DNA from: Bacteroidota bacterium
GTDB taxonomy: Bacteria; Bacteroidota; Bacteroidia; B-17B0; Aurantibacillaceae
DNA length: 64,000 bases
Reading direction: 5' to 3'
Assembly (NCBI GenBank): GCA_013297775.1
Contig: JAAFIL010000005.1
Span: 62,001 to 126,000, forward strand
The notes below the pieces were generated by a model that had not been told where the DNA came from, did not search any database, and worked only from the letters and a program-made list of their open reading frames with translations. Positions within the stretch are counted from its first letter, which is position 1; every line of letters starts with the position of its first letter. A program made the position numbers and the translations under genes. Positions 52,987-61,980 of the stretch are shown here, one piece after another.

Positions 52987-54078
52987 ATCTAAAATTAAAA
53001 ATCAACTCTTTTTACCCGATTACTCGCCCAATAATTTAAACAAGAATAGGACTCAAATTAAGCATCTAAATATACATAAAATATAAGATTGCCCCAAAGC
53101 TATTGGGCAGATGAGTTATTCGAATTGTGAAAATTTATAGACGGGGTTTAAGCTCCATTTTAAGAACGCGTTACTTAAAAACAATGCGATAACTTTATTA
53201 GAGTTATTGTACTTAAACCGTAATTTCAAGAAAGAAGAACTTTAGAATAAAGTTTATAACTCGATTAAATGATAAACTACATTAAAAGTAGCACGCAGAG
53301 AGCGCAGAGGACGCAAAGAAGGGAATATCGAGAAAGTAGTACGCAAAGGAGACGCAGAGGAACCAGAGGCGGAAATTAAATTTTGAAAGAGGATTTTAGA
53401 ATAAACCAATACCGTTGTTAAACACATTGATTTAAGTTATATGGAAATAGATTTTAACTATTCCATCTAACTCATTTTTAAGTTTTGATTTTAAATAGTT
53501 GATGGCGTTAGCTATTTTATTCTAAAGTACTGGATTTCTTAAAATCTCGGTTAAAATTGTAAACGAAACTTTGGAAAATAGGTTAAGCCACTTCCGTGAG
53601 GGATACTTTCGACTTCGCTCAATATAAATTCGGCGACAGCCCCCGATTATTTTTTGTTGGTAGGGCGCGAGCGAGGAGGCGACCACAGGAAGCCACCGGA
53701 GCCGCAGCCATGCCACAAAAAATGGAGGGGCTAAAGCCGATAGCCCGGCCCTCAAAAAAAACATCACGCATCAAAACCTATTTTTAAAAATTAAACCCGA
53801 TTTTTTTTCATATACATCATAGGGGCACGGCACCAGCATCCAATCATAAAAGGAGTTGCTATTCATTATCTTCTTATTGCATCATTCCATCTAACTCATT
53901 TTTACATTTTGATTTTAAATAGTTTATGGAGTTAGCTATTTTATTCTAGATTACTTAATTTCTTAAAATTACGGTTAAACTGTGTTAGGCTCTTAACAAA
54001 CACGCATACACGCAACCCTCGTAAAAGAAGAAACCAGTTAAACCGTTGTGCGCCTATTTAAAAAAAATGGGAAATAGT
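52987..54078. repeat. 1.1-kb gene-free stretch packed with repeat elements
   Basis: No gene. Contents: an inverted copy of the 'TTTCTTGAAATTACGGTTT' element (53213-53255); two CGCAGAGGACGCAAAG-type motifs (53300-53365); two copies of a longer unit, 'CCATCTAACTCATTTTTA...' to 'TAGCTATTTTATTCTA' and 'TTTCTTAAAAT' (53460-53555 and 53885-53975); and the GC-rich module (53599-53755) in the orientation of 38.9 kb. Units in both orientations suggest accumulated insertions. Short open frames in the GC-rich part are by-products. Confidence 0.75.
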
Positions 54079-54486
54079 TTACCCATAATACTCTATACAA
54101 ATACGAGGGGTTTCGTAGAGTTTGATGCAATGCAAGTGAACGCCTTCGGGTAAATGCGGTAAAAGTTGTTTCCAAATTTCGATGGTGAGGTTTTCGCTGC
54201 TGCAAAGTTTCCCCGCCATAAAATCTACATCTAAATTTAAGTTTTTATGATCTAATTTATCGCAAACGTACTCTTTAATAACATCGCCTAATTTTTTGGC
54301 ATCCATTAAAAATCCGGTATCTGGATTAACTTCGCCTTTAATGGTTACAATTAAGTCGTAGTTATGCCCATGCCAATTTTCGTTAGCACATTTCCCAAAA
54401 ACAGCATCGTTTTTTTCGCGGGTCCAATTCGGATTATACAACTTATGCGCTGCATTAAAATGCTCGTGGCGAGTAACGTAAATCAT
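54079..54486 (-). CDS. queD: 6-carboxytetrahydropterin synthase / PTPS family
   Basis: A 135-residue protein with zinc ligands H14 ('EHFNAAHKLY'), H39 and H41 ('ENWHGHNYDL'), catalytic-type C33 ('FGKCANEN') and 'DKLDHKNLNLD' plus 'SSENLTIEIW' and 'YETPRICIEYYG'. QueD turns dihydroneopterin triphosphate into 6-carboxytetrahydropterin in queuosine synthesis; the related PTPS makes 6-pyruvoyl-tetrahydropterin. The short form and the bacterial context favour QueD. It is divergent from mqnB across 37 bp; both start codons are preceded by TAATTTTA. Confidence 0.88.
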   Translation of the reverse strand: MIYVTRHEHFNAAHKLYNPNWTREKNDAVFGKCANENWHGHNYDLIVTIKGEVNPDTGFLMDAKKLGDVIKEYVCDKLDHKNLNLDVDFMAGKLCSSENLTIEIWKQLLPHLPEGVHLHCIKLYETPRICIEYYG

Positions 54487-54523
54487 GGCATAAAATTAAC
54501 GAGAATAATAGTAATTTTACACT

Positions 54524-55186
54524 ATGTTGCCTAAAAATATTTTATTAGTGGTGGCTACTCAAGCCGAAATACAACCCCTTTTAAATGAATGGAATATAAA
54601 CGAATTGATGAGCAACAAACTTGTAAATGGTGTGTATGCCGGTTGTCGTTTATCTATTATTGTAACAGGAGTAGGCATGGTAAACACCGCTTACGCATTG
54701 GGGCAAATAGCCGATGCGCCATTTGATTATTGTATAAATGTTGGCATTGGCGGGAGTTTCGATAAAAACGTTGCACTAGGTACGGTGGTATTAGTAACTG
54801 CCGATGAATTAAGCGAAATGGGTGCCGAAGATGGAGATACCTTTTTACCTTGGGAACAATTGGGTTTAGGCGGCACTACCCATTTTAAAATGCCACTTGC
54901 GGTATTACCTAAGGCGCTGCAAACCTTGCCACAAGTGAAAGGAATTACAGTAAACACGGTGCATGGAAACAACGAACACATTGCCGTTGTTAAGACCCGC
55001 TGCCAAGCCGTTATCGAAAGCATGGAAGGTGCCGCTTTTTTTAGAGGCTGTGCGCATTTGAGCGGAACTAAATTACAGCTACGTGCCATTTCTAATTACG
55101 TGGAACGGCGCAACCGTTTAGCTTGGAATATTCCTTTAGCCATAGAACAATTAAACCGTACATTAATTCAATTTTTAAATGAGTAA
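54524..55186 (+). CDS. mqnB: futalosine hydrolase
   Basis: A 220-residue nucleoside phosphorylase-like protein: 'LLVVATQAEIQPLLNEWN', 'ITGVGMVNTAYALGQ'-like strand (seen as 'IVTGVGMVNTAYAL'), 'DYCINVGIGGSFDKNVALGTVVLVTADELSEMGAEDG' (conserved parts GIGGSF and ADE), and 'IESMEGAAFFRGC'. It splits futalosine to dehypoxanthine futalosine and hypoxanthine in the alternative menaquinone pathway. The next gene, mqnD, overlaps by 8 bp, confirming the assignment. Confidence 0.92.
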   Translation: MLPKNILLVVATQAEIQPLLNEWNINELMSNKLVNGVYAGCRLSIIVTGVGMVNTAYALGQIADAPFDYCINVGIGGSFDKNVALGTVVLVTADELSEMGAEDGDTFLPWEQLGLGGTTHFKMPLAVLPKALQTLPQVKGITVNTVHGNNEHIAVVKTRCQAVIESMEGAAFFRGCAHLSGTKLQLRAISNYVERRNRLAWNIPLAIEQLNRTLIQFLNE

Positions 55187-56021
55187 AGCCCATAAACTAA
55201 CCTTAGGATTTTCGCCTTGCCCGAACGATTGTTTTATTTTTGATGCTTTGGTGCATGGAAAAATAGATACAGGCGACTTGCAATTAGAAGTTATATTAGA
55301 AGATGTTGAAACCTTAAATAAACTGGCTTTAAAAGGTCAATTAGACATTACCAAGTTAAGCTACCATGCGTATGCGTATTGCTTAAAAGATTATATTTTA
55401 TTAAGAAGCGGCAGTGCATTAGGGTTTAATTGTGGGCCTTTGTTGGTAGCCAAGCAACCCCTCGAAAAAAATACGTTTCAATTAAAAACGGTGGCTATAC
55501 CGGGTAAATACACAACGGCCAATTTTTTATTGAGTTTAGCGTTTCCGCAACTGAGCAATAAACTAGAGTATGTGTTTAGCGATATTGAAAGTGCTGTTTT
55601 AAATGGGGAGGTGGACGCGGGTTTAATTATTCACGAAAACCGTTTTACTTACGAAGAAAAGGGTTTGTATAAATTGATGGATTTAGGCGAGTATTGGGAT
55701 CGCCTCATTAACGCGCCCATTCCTTTAGGCGGCATTTGTATGAAGCGCAAATACGATAACGCCATGCTTCAACGCATCAATCATTTAATTAAAGCAAGCG
55801 TTAATTTTGCCTTTGCAAACCCAGAGAGTAGCATGGCCTATGTGAAACAACATGCTCAAGAAATGAGCGAAAAAGTGATGAAGCAACACATACAATTATA
55901 TGTCAATACATTTAGTGTTGATTTGGGAGAAGTGGGAACTAAAGCCGTAAACCTTTTGTTTAATAAGGCGGTTGAAGTAGGTTTAATTAAGCAACCCGAA
56001 CTGGCTTTAATTATAGACTAG
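55179..56021 (+). CDS. mqnD: 1,4-dihydroxy-6-naphthoate synthase
   Basis: A 280-residue periplasmic-binding-like enzyme: 'LGFSPCPNDCFIFDALVHGK', 'VILEDVETLNKLALKGQLDITKLSYHAY', 'LRSGSALGFNCGPLLVAKQ', 'VAIPGKYTTANFLLSLAFP' and 'DAGLIIHENRFTYEEKGL'. MqnD converts cyclic dehypoxanthine futalosine to 1,4-dihydroxy-6-naphthoate, a menaquinone precursor. It overlaps mqnB by 8 bp and converges on the MazF/PemK-like gene, whose stop overlaps it by 4 bp. Confidence 0.95.
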   Translation: MSKAHKLTLGFSPCPNDCFIFDALVHGKIDTGDLQLEVILEDVETLNKLALKGQLDITKLSYHAYAYCLKDYILLRSGSALGFNCGPLLVAKQPLEKNTFQLKTVAIPGKYTTANFLLSLAFPQLSNKLEYVFSDIESAVLNGEVDAGLIIHENRFTYEEKGLYKLMDLGEYWDRLINAPIPLGGICMKRKYDNAMLQRINHLIKASVNFAFANPESSMAYVKQHAQEMSEKVMKQHIQLYVNTFSVDLGEVGTKAVNLLFNKAVEVGLIKQPELALIID

Positions 56022-56377
56022 GGGCATAGGTGTAGGATTTTGTCTAAAAGTACTTCGCTACATGTTCCCTTTTTTTGAATAGGAGGAATGGTTAAAAACT
56101 TTTTATTCATGGTGAATGTTTTTCTAACACCCTCTACACCGCAGCAAATTAATGAGTCGTATATTAATCCCATTTGTTTTCCGTCAGCAGAATTTTTTGT
56201 TATAATAAATCCATCGGGATAATGTTGGAGGTGATGCACTTGAGAGGTGATGCCCAATAAAAGCCATTCGTTACCTAAATCTTCAAGAACTATTGCATAT
56301 CGTGCTTCGCCCTCTTGCTTATTTTCGTTGTGAGGAAAAAAAGGAAGTACTAGCACATCACGGGGATTTGCGAGCAT
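56018..56377 (-). CDS. MazF/PemK-like protein
   Basis: A 119-residue protein with the SH3-like barrel pattern of PemK/MazF toxins: 'PRDVLVLPFFPHNENKQEGEARYAIVLEDLG' (compare GDVVLVPFPFTD...KRPALVL; key pieces are DVLVLPFF and RYAIVL), 'EWLLLGITSQVHHLQHYP' and 'GLIYDSLICCGVE'. Some members are ribonucleases. The usual small DNA-binding antitoxin is absent; instead a 208-residue membrane protein gene ends 10 bp upstream. Whether it is a toxin, or a non-toxic relative, is undetermined. Confidence 0.6.
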   Translation of the reverse strand: MLANPRDVLVLPFFPHNENKQEGEARYAIVLEDLGNEWLLLGITSQVHHLQHYPDGFIITKNSADGKQMGLIYDSLICCGVEGVRKTFTMNKKFLTIPPIQKKGTCSEVLLDKILHLCP

Positions 56378-56387
56378 AAAATTAGTA

Positions 56388-57014
56388 TTACTTCTTCTTT
56401 TGGGTAAACACCATTTCTTGCTCTTTTTCGGTTGAAGGGTATTCCCAAATAGATTGGAGTGCAGCTAAAGATTGTTGATAGACTAAAAAATCTTGCTCGT
56501 TTAAGCCTGTGTCTTGAGGTGTGTAAGTGTATCGGTTAACACATACTTGCTTTAACTCTTTAAAACCAGTTACTATATAAATATAATTTTTAGCGAAAGA
56601 GCGAAAGATAAAGAAGCGACTTAACTGTTTCATATCACTCTCGATGGGTGCTGATTTACTTAAAAAACTATCTATTTTTTTCTCAACACCTTTTAATTTA
56701 GAAAATGACATCTTTTGAAGGCGTTTAACCATGTCTTGTTTATTAGCTCTAATTTTATTTGCTAAGTTACTATACAACAAAAATAAAAAAGGAACGCCGA
56801 TTATTCCAAACACTAAACACATGACTATAAATAGCGGCAGCAAAATAATTCCTTTACAAAAATCAAGAATACTTTTTGATATTGATTTTAAATTTAGTAC
56901 CGTATGTTTCTTGAACCCTCTGCAAAAAGAATAAAACTTGGCAAATAATACATCTAATTCAAAAAGAAGTGAATTAGTGGTTTTGTAAATACCGTTATGA
57001 ACTTTTCCATTCAT
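56388..57014 (-). CDS. hypothetical membrane protein upstream of MazF/PemK-like gene
   Basis: A 208-residue protein with one long hydrophobic region (about residues 55-85, 'GIILLPLFIVMCLVFGIIGV', 'FLFLLYSNLA') and basic helical flanks. The C-terminal half is cytosolic ('MKQLSRFFIFRSFAKNYIYI', 'EQDFLVYQQSLAALQSIWEY'). I do not recognise the family. It lies 10 bp upstream of the MazF/PemK-like gene on the same strand, so the two probably act together. It is divergent from pth. Confidence 0.55.
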   Translation of the reverse strand: MNGKVHNGIYKTTNSLLFELDVLFAKFYSFCRGFKKHTVLNLKSISKSILDFCKGIILLPLFIVMCLVFGIIGVPFLFLLYSNLANKIRANKQDMVKRLQKMSFSKLKGVEKKIDSFLSKSAPIESDMKQLSRFFIFRSFAKNYIYIVTGFKELKQVCVNRYTYTPQDTGLNEQDFLVYQQSLAALQSIWEYPSTEKEQEMVFTQKKK

Positions 57015-57099
57015 AAACGAATTTAGGCAAAATACTTTAAACTATTAAAAACTAACAAAAAAACGCATCTTTGTTTCTTTAAATACGTGTAAAACCGAT

Positions 57100-57666
57100 A
57101 TGAGTAAATTTTTAATTACAGGCTTAGGAAACATTGGCGAAGAATATGCGAATACCCGCCATAACATTGGGTTTGATGTGTTAGACGCTTTAGCTGCCGA
57201 GGCTGGTACGAGTTTTAAAAGTGGCCGTTATGCCGATGTTGCCGAATTGAAACACAAGGGTAAAACACTTGTTTTAATAAAGCCTACTACTTATATGAAT
57301 TTGAGTGGCAAGGCGGTTAATTATTGGTTACAAACTGAAAAAATAGCATTAGAGAATAGTTTAGTTATTGTAGATGAGTTGGCCTTACCTTTAGGTAAAC
57401 TGCGCATTGGCCCTAAGGGTAGCGATGGTGGTCATAATGGTTTAAAACACATTCAAGAAACATTAAACACCAATCAATATGCCCGCTTGCGTTTTGGTAT
57501 TGGAAGCGAGTTTAGCAAAGGTCATCAAGTTAATTATGTGTTGGGTAAATGGAACGCCGAAGAACAAACGCTTTTAAAAGAACGCATCCTATTAGCCGCC
57601 GATGCCATAAAAGCCTTTGCCTTTATGGGTTTGCAACAATGTATGAATACTTACAACACAAAATAA
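57100..57666 (+). CDS. pth: peptidyl-tRNA hydrolase
   Basis: A 188-residue protein with all Pth catalytic residues: N11 ('GLGNIGEEY'), H21 ('NTRHNIGFD') and D92 ('LVIVDELALPLGKLR'), plus 'IKPTTYMNLSGKAV' and 'GSDGGHNGLKHI'. It hydrolyses peptidyl-tRNA released from stalled ribosomes. It is divergent from the 208-residue membrane protein gene. Confidence 0.96.
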   Translation: MSKFLITGLGNIGEEYANTRHNIGFDVLDALAAEAGTSFKSGRYADVAELKHKGKTLVLIKPTTYMNLSGKAVNYWLQTEKIALENSLVIVDELALPLGKLRIGPKGSDGGHNGLKHIQETLNTNQYARLRFGIGSEFSKGHQVNYVLGKWNAEEQTLLKERILLAADAIKAFAFMGLQQCMNTYNTK

Positions 57667-57704
57667 TTTTTAGTTTAAAAAAATCGTTCCCTTAAAGTTG
57701 AAAA

Positions 57705-58505
57705 TTAATAAGGACTTTGCTTACGAATAACGGTCGCAAACCATTTCGGAAAAAACCGTTTTAATTTAACAGCTAATAATTCTTTCCCACCAATTAATAC
57801 CTCTTCTTTTTTTTGCAAGATGCTTTGTAAAATGATGGTGGCACAGGTTTCGGCTAACATGGCCTTTTCGTGGCTGGCATCCATTTTGTTATGCGTTTCG
57901 CCTTGGGCCGTTAAAGCATTAATCGAAATGTTTGTTTTTATTTTTCCAGGGCAAACGATTAGTGTAGAAATACCTAACGTTTCGGTTTCTAATCGCAAAG
58001 ACTCGAAATAGCCATGTAGCGCATGTTTGGCGGCACTGTAACTCGAGCGTAAATAGAACCCAAACTTTCCAGCAATGGAACTAAGCACAACGATGTGTCC
58101 GCTCTTTTGCCGTTTCATATAAGGCAACACGGCTTTGCTGATGTTTACCGCCGAAAAATAATTCACCTCCATCAACTGACGCTCAAGGGCTTCGCTGCTT
58201 TGCATGGCCTCGCTGCGTTGACTGTTGCCCCCATTGTTAATTAAAATATCTATGCGACCAAACTTATTTATTACTTGCGCCGCTAATGCCGTGGCTTTAG
58301 AGGTATCGTTTAAATCGAACGGTAACACCAGTATATCTAAAGGCGGTAAACCCGTTTGTTGAGCCACGCGGTTTAACTCGTTGGCGCGCCGTGCCGATAA
58401 AATTAAACGCGCCTCCTCCTTTGCGAATGCCAATGCCAATGCCTCGCCAATGCCTGCGCTAGCACCCGTTATCCACACTACTTTATCTTTAAATGGTTTA
58501 TTCAT
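57705..58505 (-). CDS. short-chain dehydrogenase/reductase
   Basis: A 266-residue SDR with the cofactor motif TGASAGIG (13-20), 'NNGG' (90-93), and the catalytic S142/S143, Y156 and K160 ('SSIAGKFGF', 'SSYSAAKHAL'). Its C-terminal extension 'SILQKKEEVLIGGKELLAVKL' is typical of DltE/DHRS-like enzymes. Substrate unknown. It begins immediately after the stop of the GT4 glycosyltransferase in an LPS-type cluster with kdsA. Confidence 0.9.
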   Translation of the reverse strand: MNKPFKDKVVWITGASAGIGEALALAFAKEEARLILSARRANELNRVAQQTGLPPLDILVLPFDLNDTSKATALAAQVINKFGRIDILINNGGNSQRSEAMQSSEALERQLMEVNYFSAVNISKAVLPYMKRQKSGHIVVLSSIAGKFGFYLRSSYSAAKHALHGYFESLRLETETLGISTLIVCPGKIKTNISINALTAQGETHNKMDASHEKAMLAETCATIILQSILQKKEEVLIGGKELLAVKLKRFFPKWFATVIRKQSPY

Positions 58506-59537
58506 TTATAAAACAGATTCGTACAATTGTCTATATTCCTTGGCGGCCTTTTCCCACGAAAATTGCGAAGCGTGTAATTTGAAGGCTTGACTTAAATGAG
58601 GTTTGCTTAAAAAATCGGCAAAGCCTTTTTCAAAAACAGTAACTATATGTTCGGGGTCAAACGTATCAAAAAAATAAGCCAATGGCCCGCCTACTTCGGG
58701 TAAAGAGGTTTTGCGCGATAAGAAAACTGGCACGCCTTGGCTCATGGCTTCTATAACGGGCATTCCGAAACCTTCGGCTAAAGATGGAAATAAAAAAGCC
58801 TGACAATTTTGGTAATACCATAATTTTTCTTCTTCGGTAATTAATCCCGGAAAATGAATAAGTTCGCTAATCCCTAATTCGTTAGCTTGAGTTTTAATTC
58901 GCTCAACATATACGTTGCTAGTATTACCTGCAATAACTAAAGGCAAACCTGTAGCTTTTACAATGGGCAATAACGCATGAAAATTTTTTTTAGGATTGAT
59001 GATGCCAATACTAAATAAAAATTTACTGGGTGCAATGTTTGGTTTTACGGCCTGCTTGGCAGATAAACAAAAGCCGTTGTGAATAATAGCTGTTGTTTTT
59101 ACTGAACTAAAATCGAGGTAACGTTGCGCTATTTGATAGGTGTAATTGGAAATAAAATTGACTGCCGAAGCCCGTTTAACAAGCCGTTGAATCATGTATA
59201 AAAATTGATAGTAACGAATCGAACGAGCTGGATACTTTTCAATGAAATTCAAATCGTGAATAGTAAGAATATATGGTTTATTTTGTGCGTATAGTTTAGA
59301 GTCTTGATGTGTGGCATGAAACACATCGAGTTGTGGGGCTTTAATCCCAAATAACTTAGCCGTTTTAGAAATGTTATAGGCCGTTTGATGAATGGGTAAT
59401 GGATATTGTTGTGGGTAATAAAAACTAAAATCAATAGCTTGCTCTTGCAATAACGCGTTGCCCAATTGCAAGCAATATTGCCCCAAGCCACTGTTAACGT
59501 TTCGCATGCGCTCCATATCTACTCCTACACTAAGCAT
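58506..59537 (-). CDS. GT4/GT1-type glycosyltransferase
   Basis: A 343-residue GT-B glycosyltransferase: 'VDMERMRNVNSGLGQYC' at the N-terminus, 'VFHATHQDSKLY', 'PSKFLFSIGIINPKKNFHALL' and the donor-binding C-terminal motif 'CQAFLFPSLAEGFGMPVIEAMSQGVPV' (visible key parts are SLAEGFGMP and EAMSQG). It probably adds a sugar to LPS core or O-antigen. It overlaps the GT2 gene by 8 bp and abuts the SDR gene. Confidence 0.9.
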   Translation of the reverse strand: MLSVGVDMERMRNVNSGLGQYCLQLGNALLQEQAIDFSFYYPQQYPLPIHQTAYNISKTAKLFGIKAPQLDVFHATHQDSKLYAQNKPYILTIHDLNFIEKYPARSIRYYQFLYMIQRLVKRASAVNFISNYTYQIAQRYLDFSSVKTTAIIHNGFCLSAKQAVKPNIAPSKFLFSIGIINPKKNFHALLPIVKATGLPLVIAGNTSNVYVERIKTQANELGISELIHFPGLITEEEKLWYYQNCQAFLFPSLAEGFGMPVIEAMSQGVPVFLSRKTSLPEVGGPLAYFFDTFDPEHIVTVFEKGFADFLSKPHLSQAFKLHASQFSWEKAAKEYRQLYESVL

Positions 59538-60291
59538 GGTAAAAGGCTCTAAGTTTTTTATATTTTAAATACGTGGCATAAGCCGAAATGCGAGAGATTC
59601 GAAACCCATATTTGCCATCTAAAAAACCAAGGTGTAAAATAAAATGATCTATAAATTTTGCAAGAGGGTTTACCCATAATTTATAAATGGGTGCTGTCTT
59701 GTGTTGCTCGTAATAAGCTTTTGCAGCAATGGTAGTAAAGTATTCTACTTGTTTGTAATGGTCGGCTAGGGTGTAATAACTGTAATGTAAAATATTGCCT
59801 TGAATGTGTTGTTTTACAGATATAGTTTCTTTAAATTTATATTCATCGTGTGGGTTAATGCCTGTCCAATGGCCTTTTTGGCTATTCCACAATCTTAATT
59901 TTTTATCGGGATACCACCCGCAATATTTTACCCAATGACCGCAATAATTGGTTAATCTATTCATTTCGTACCCATCTCCTATCCAGTTTTTTTTTACGTT
60001 TAAAATGGAATGTTGTAATGTTTCGTCTAAGGCTTCATCGGCATCTAAGGATAAAATGTGCGCATGGGTAGCATAAGTAATGGCTCTGTTTTTTTGTTGG
60101 ATATGTCCATCGAACGGATGAATAAAAAATTTAACCAACGGAAACTTGGCGCAAATACTGGCGGTTGCGTCTTTACTGCCCGAGTCGAGTATAATAATTT
60201 CATCGGCAACGGGCACTACCGAAAGCAGGCAGCGTTCAATGTTTTTTGCTTCATTAAACGTAATAATAACTACCGATAGTTTAACTTCCAA
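59530..60291 (-). CDS. GT2 glycosyltransferase (WaaE/KdtX-like)
   Basis: A 253-residue GT-A enzyme: 'LSVVIITFNEAKNIERCLLSV', 'IIILDSGSKDATASIC', 'QQKNRAITYATHAHILSLDADEALDETL' (metal-binding DAD) and 'WYPDKKLRLWNSQKGHW'. These features match the WaaE/KdtX group that adds beta-glucose or similar to the LPS inner core. It lies 17 bp behind kdsA, fitting a role in lipooligosaccharide synthesis. Confidence 0.88.
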   Translation of the reverse strand: MEVKLSVVIITFNEAKNIERCLLSVVPVADEIIILDSGSKDATASICAKFPLVKFFIHPFDGHIQQKNRAITYATHAHILSLDADEALDETLQHSILNVKKNWIGDGYEMNRLTNYCGHWVKYCGWYPDKKLRLWNSQKGHWTGINPHDEYKFKETISVKQHIQGNILHYSYYTLADHYKQVEYFTTIAAKAYYEQHKTAPIYKLWVNPLAKFIDHFILHLGFLDGKYGFRISRISAYATYLKYKKLRAFYHA

Positions 60292-60308
60292 TGTTGTATA
60301 GCAATTAG

Positions 60309-61139
60309 TTAGGTATGTGCGATGGCATGAATGGCCAACAGGGGTTTCAAAAATGCTTCTAGGTCATTCACGTTTAATTGCGATGCCGCATCGCACAGGG
60401 CTTTATCGGGGTCGGGATGAGTTTCGATAAAAACCCCATCAACCCCAGCGGCTACTCCTGCACGGCTTAACACGGGTAAAAACTCGCGCGCACCACCTTT
60501 GGCATCGGCACTTGGAATACCATATTTGCGAATGCTATGTGTGATATCGAATACAACGGGGTAGCCTAATTGGTTCATGTGGTAAAAACTTCGTGGATCT
60601 ACAATTAGATCGTTATATCCAAACGTATAACCTCGTTCGGTTAAAATAACTTTGTCGTTCCCTGCATCTATACATTTTTGCAAAGGGTGTTTCATGTTTT
60701 CGGGAGCTAAAAATTGCCCGTGTTTAATGTTAACCACTTTGCCTGTTTTTGCAGCGGCCACCAACAAAGAACTTTGCATACAGAGGTAAGCCGGAATTTG
60801 CAACACATCGCACACCTCGCCCGCGGGTGCTGCTTGGTAGCTTTCGTGAATGTCGGTTAAAATCGGGAAACCAAATTGTTCTTTTATTTTAGCTAAAATA
60901 GCTAAGCCTTTATCGAGGCCTGGACCGTCGTAGTACTTTAATGAACTTCGGTTATCTTTTAAAAAACTAGATTTATAAATAATTTTTATATTAAGTCGTT
61001 CGCCCACTTCTTTCAATTTTTCGGCGGTTTTAAGCATGATGCTTTCGCTTTCAATAACACACGGTCCGCTAATTAAAAACAACTCTTTACTACCACAGGC
61101 AATGTTGCCAACGTTAATTATTTTTTTTGTTAAACTCAT
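60309..61139 (-). CDS. kdsA: 3-deoxy-8-phosphooctulonate synthase
   Basis: A 276-residue TIM-barrel enzyme: 'LFLISGPCVIESESIMLKTAEKLK', 'IIYKSSFLKDNRSSLKYYDGPGL', 'GFPILTDIHESYQAAPA', 'NIKHGQFLAPENMKHPLQKC', 'ILTERGYTFGYNDLIVDPRSFY' and 'VFDITHSIRKYG' with 'VFIETHPDPDKALCDAAS'. It condenses arabinose 5-phosphate with phosphoenolpyruvate to Kdo 8-phosphate, the precursor of the LPS inner core sugar. It leads the glycosyltransferase operon. A TATTTTTG box ends 4 bp from the ATG. Confidence 0.97.
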   Translation of the reverse strand: MSLTKKIINVGNIACGSKELFLISGPCVIESESIMLKTAEKLKEVGERLNIKIIYKSSFLKDNRSSLKYYDGPGLDKGLAILAKIKEQFGFPILTDIHESYQAAPAGEVCDVLQIPAYLCMQSSLLVAAAKTGKVVNIKHGQFLAPENMKHPLQKCIDAGNDKVILTERGYTFGYNDLIVDPRSFYHMNQLGYPVVFDITHSIRKYGIPSADAKGGAREFLPVLSRAGVAAGVDGVFIETHPDPDKALCDAASQLNVNDLEAFLKPLLAIHAIAHT

Positions 61140-61143
61140 GATT

Positions 61144-61151
61144 CAAAAATA
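61144..61151 (-). promoter_or_regulatory. TAnnTTTG -7 box for kdsA
   Basis: TATTTTTG on the minus strand, 4 bp before the ATG. By the spacing seen at the SRP RNA, transcription would start next to the A of the ATG, giving an essentially leaderless message. Confidence 0.4.
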
Positions 61152-61277
61152 CTGTAAAAAAATGAAATTTTAGTGCTTTTGCGATTATCTTATGCCAAAT
61201 GATTTGCGGTTTAAAAGACCTTTGGTTTTGGTTTGGATGCGTTGTATGGCAAATAAAAACGAAGGTGTTACTCTTAA

Positions 61278-61919
61278 TTACATGTTCAAATACGGGTTGT
61301 TTATTTTCTCGAAACCAATGGTGGTGGCTGGGCCGTGTCCGCTATAAACTTTGGTTACATCGGGCAAGGTTAATAGTTGGCTACGAATACTTTTAATTAG
61401 CGTATCGTGGTTTCCCATTGGCAAATCGGTGCGGCCAATGCTTTGCATAAATAACGCATCGCCGCTAATAACGACATTACTTTGTTCGCAATAAAAACTA
61501 ATGCTACCCGGTGAGTGACCCGGCGTAAACAAACATTTCAATTGGATATTGCCACTGTTTATAAGTTGCCCTTCAGTTATAAAATATTGCGGTTGCGGTG
61601 CTTGCTCGAAGGGAATACCGTACATATTTGCACTAAGCCCCATTCGGTCTATAAAAAATAATTCGTTGGCATGGAGTTGTGGCAATAGCCCATACGTGCG
61701 GTAAATAAAATCGCATCCCAATAGGTGATCAATGTGGGCGTGCGTTAGCAAACACATTTCTAATTTAAGTTGTTGCGAGTCTATAAATTGTTGGAGGATT
61801 AAATGCTCAGATGCAGAATGGTTTCCTGGGTCAATAATGGTGGCATGCCCAGTCTCATCCCAAATGAGATATGTATTTTGTTGAAATGGATTGAAAGTAA
61901 ATGATTTTAAACGCATCAT
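61278..61919 (-). CDS. MBL-fold metallo-hydrolase (glyoxalase II-like)
   Basis: A 213-residue protein with the metal-binding T-H-x-H-x-D-H (H60, H62, D64, H65 in 'LLTHAHIDHLLGCD'), 'CLFTPGHSPGSISFY' and 'VISGDALFMQSIGRTDLPMG' and 'YSGHGPATTIGFEK'. The short length and motifs suit hydroxyacylglutathione-hydrolase-like hydrolases such as YcbL, though the thioester substrate is unknown. Alone on its strand between kdsA and a histidine kinase. Confidence 0.9.
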   Translation of the reverse strand: MMRLKSFTFNPFQQNTYLIWDETGHATIIDPGNHSASEHLILQQFIDSQQLKLEMCLLTHAHIDHLLGCDFIYRTYGLLPQLHANELFFIDRMGLSANMYGIPFEQAPQPQYFITEGQLINSGNIQLKCLFTPGHSPGSISFYCEQSNVVISGDALFMQSIGRTDLPMGNHDTLIKSIRSQLLTLPDVTKVYSGHGPATTIGFEKINNPYLNM

Positions 61920-61980
61920 TATTTTAAAAAATATTAAATCTTTACCAAAAAATTTCTACTAAAAAATAGTTACAAATATA

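Noticed and set aside
53522-53787. Overlapping open frames on both strands
   Set aside because: Both fall in the repeat module, and their composition follows the repeat, not a protein.
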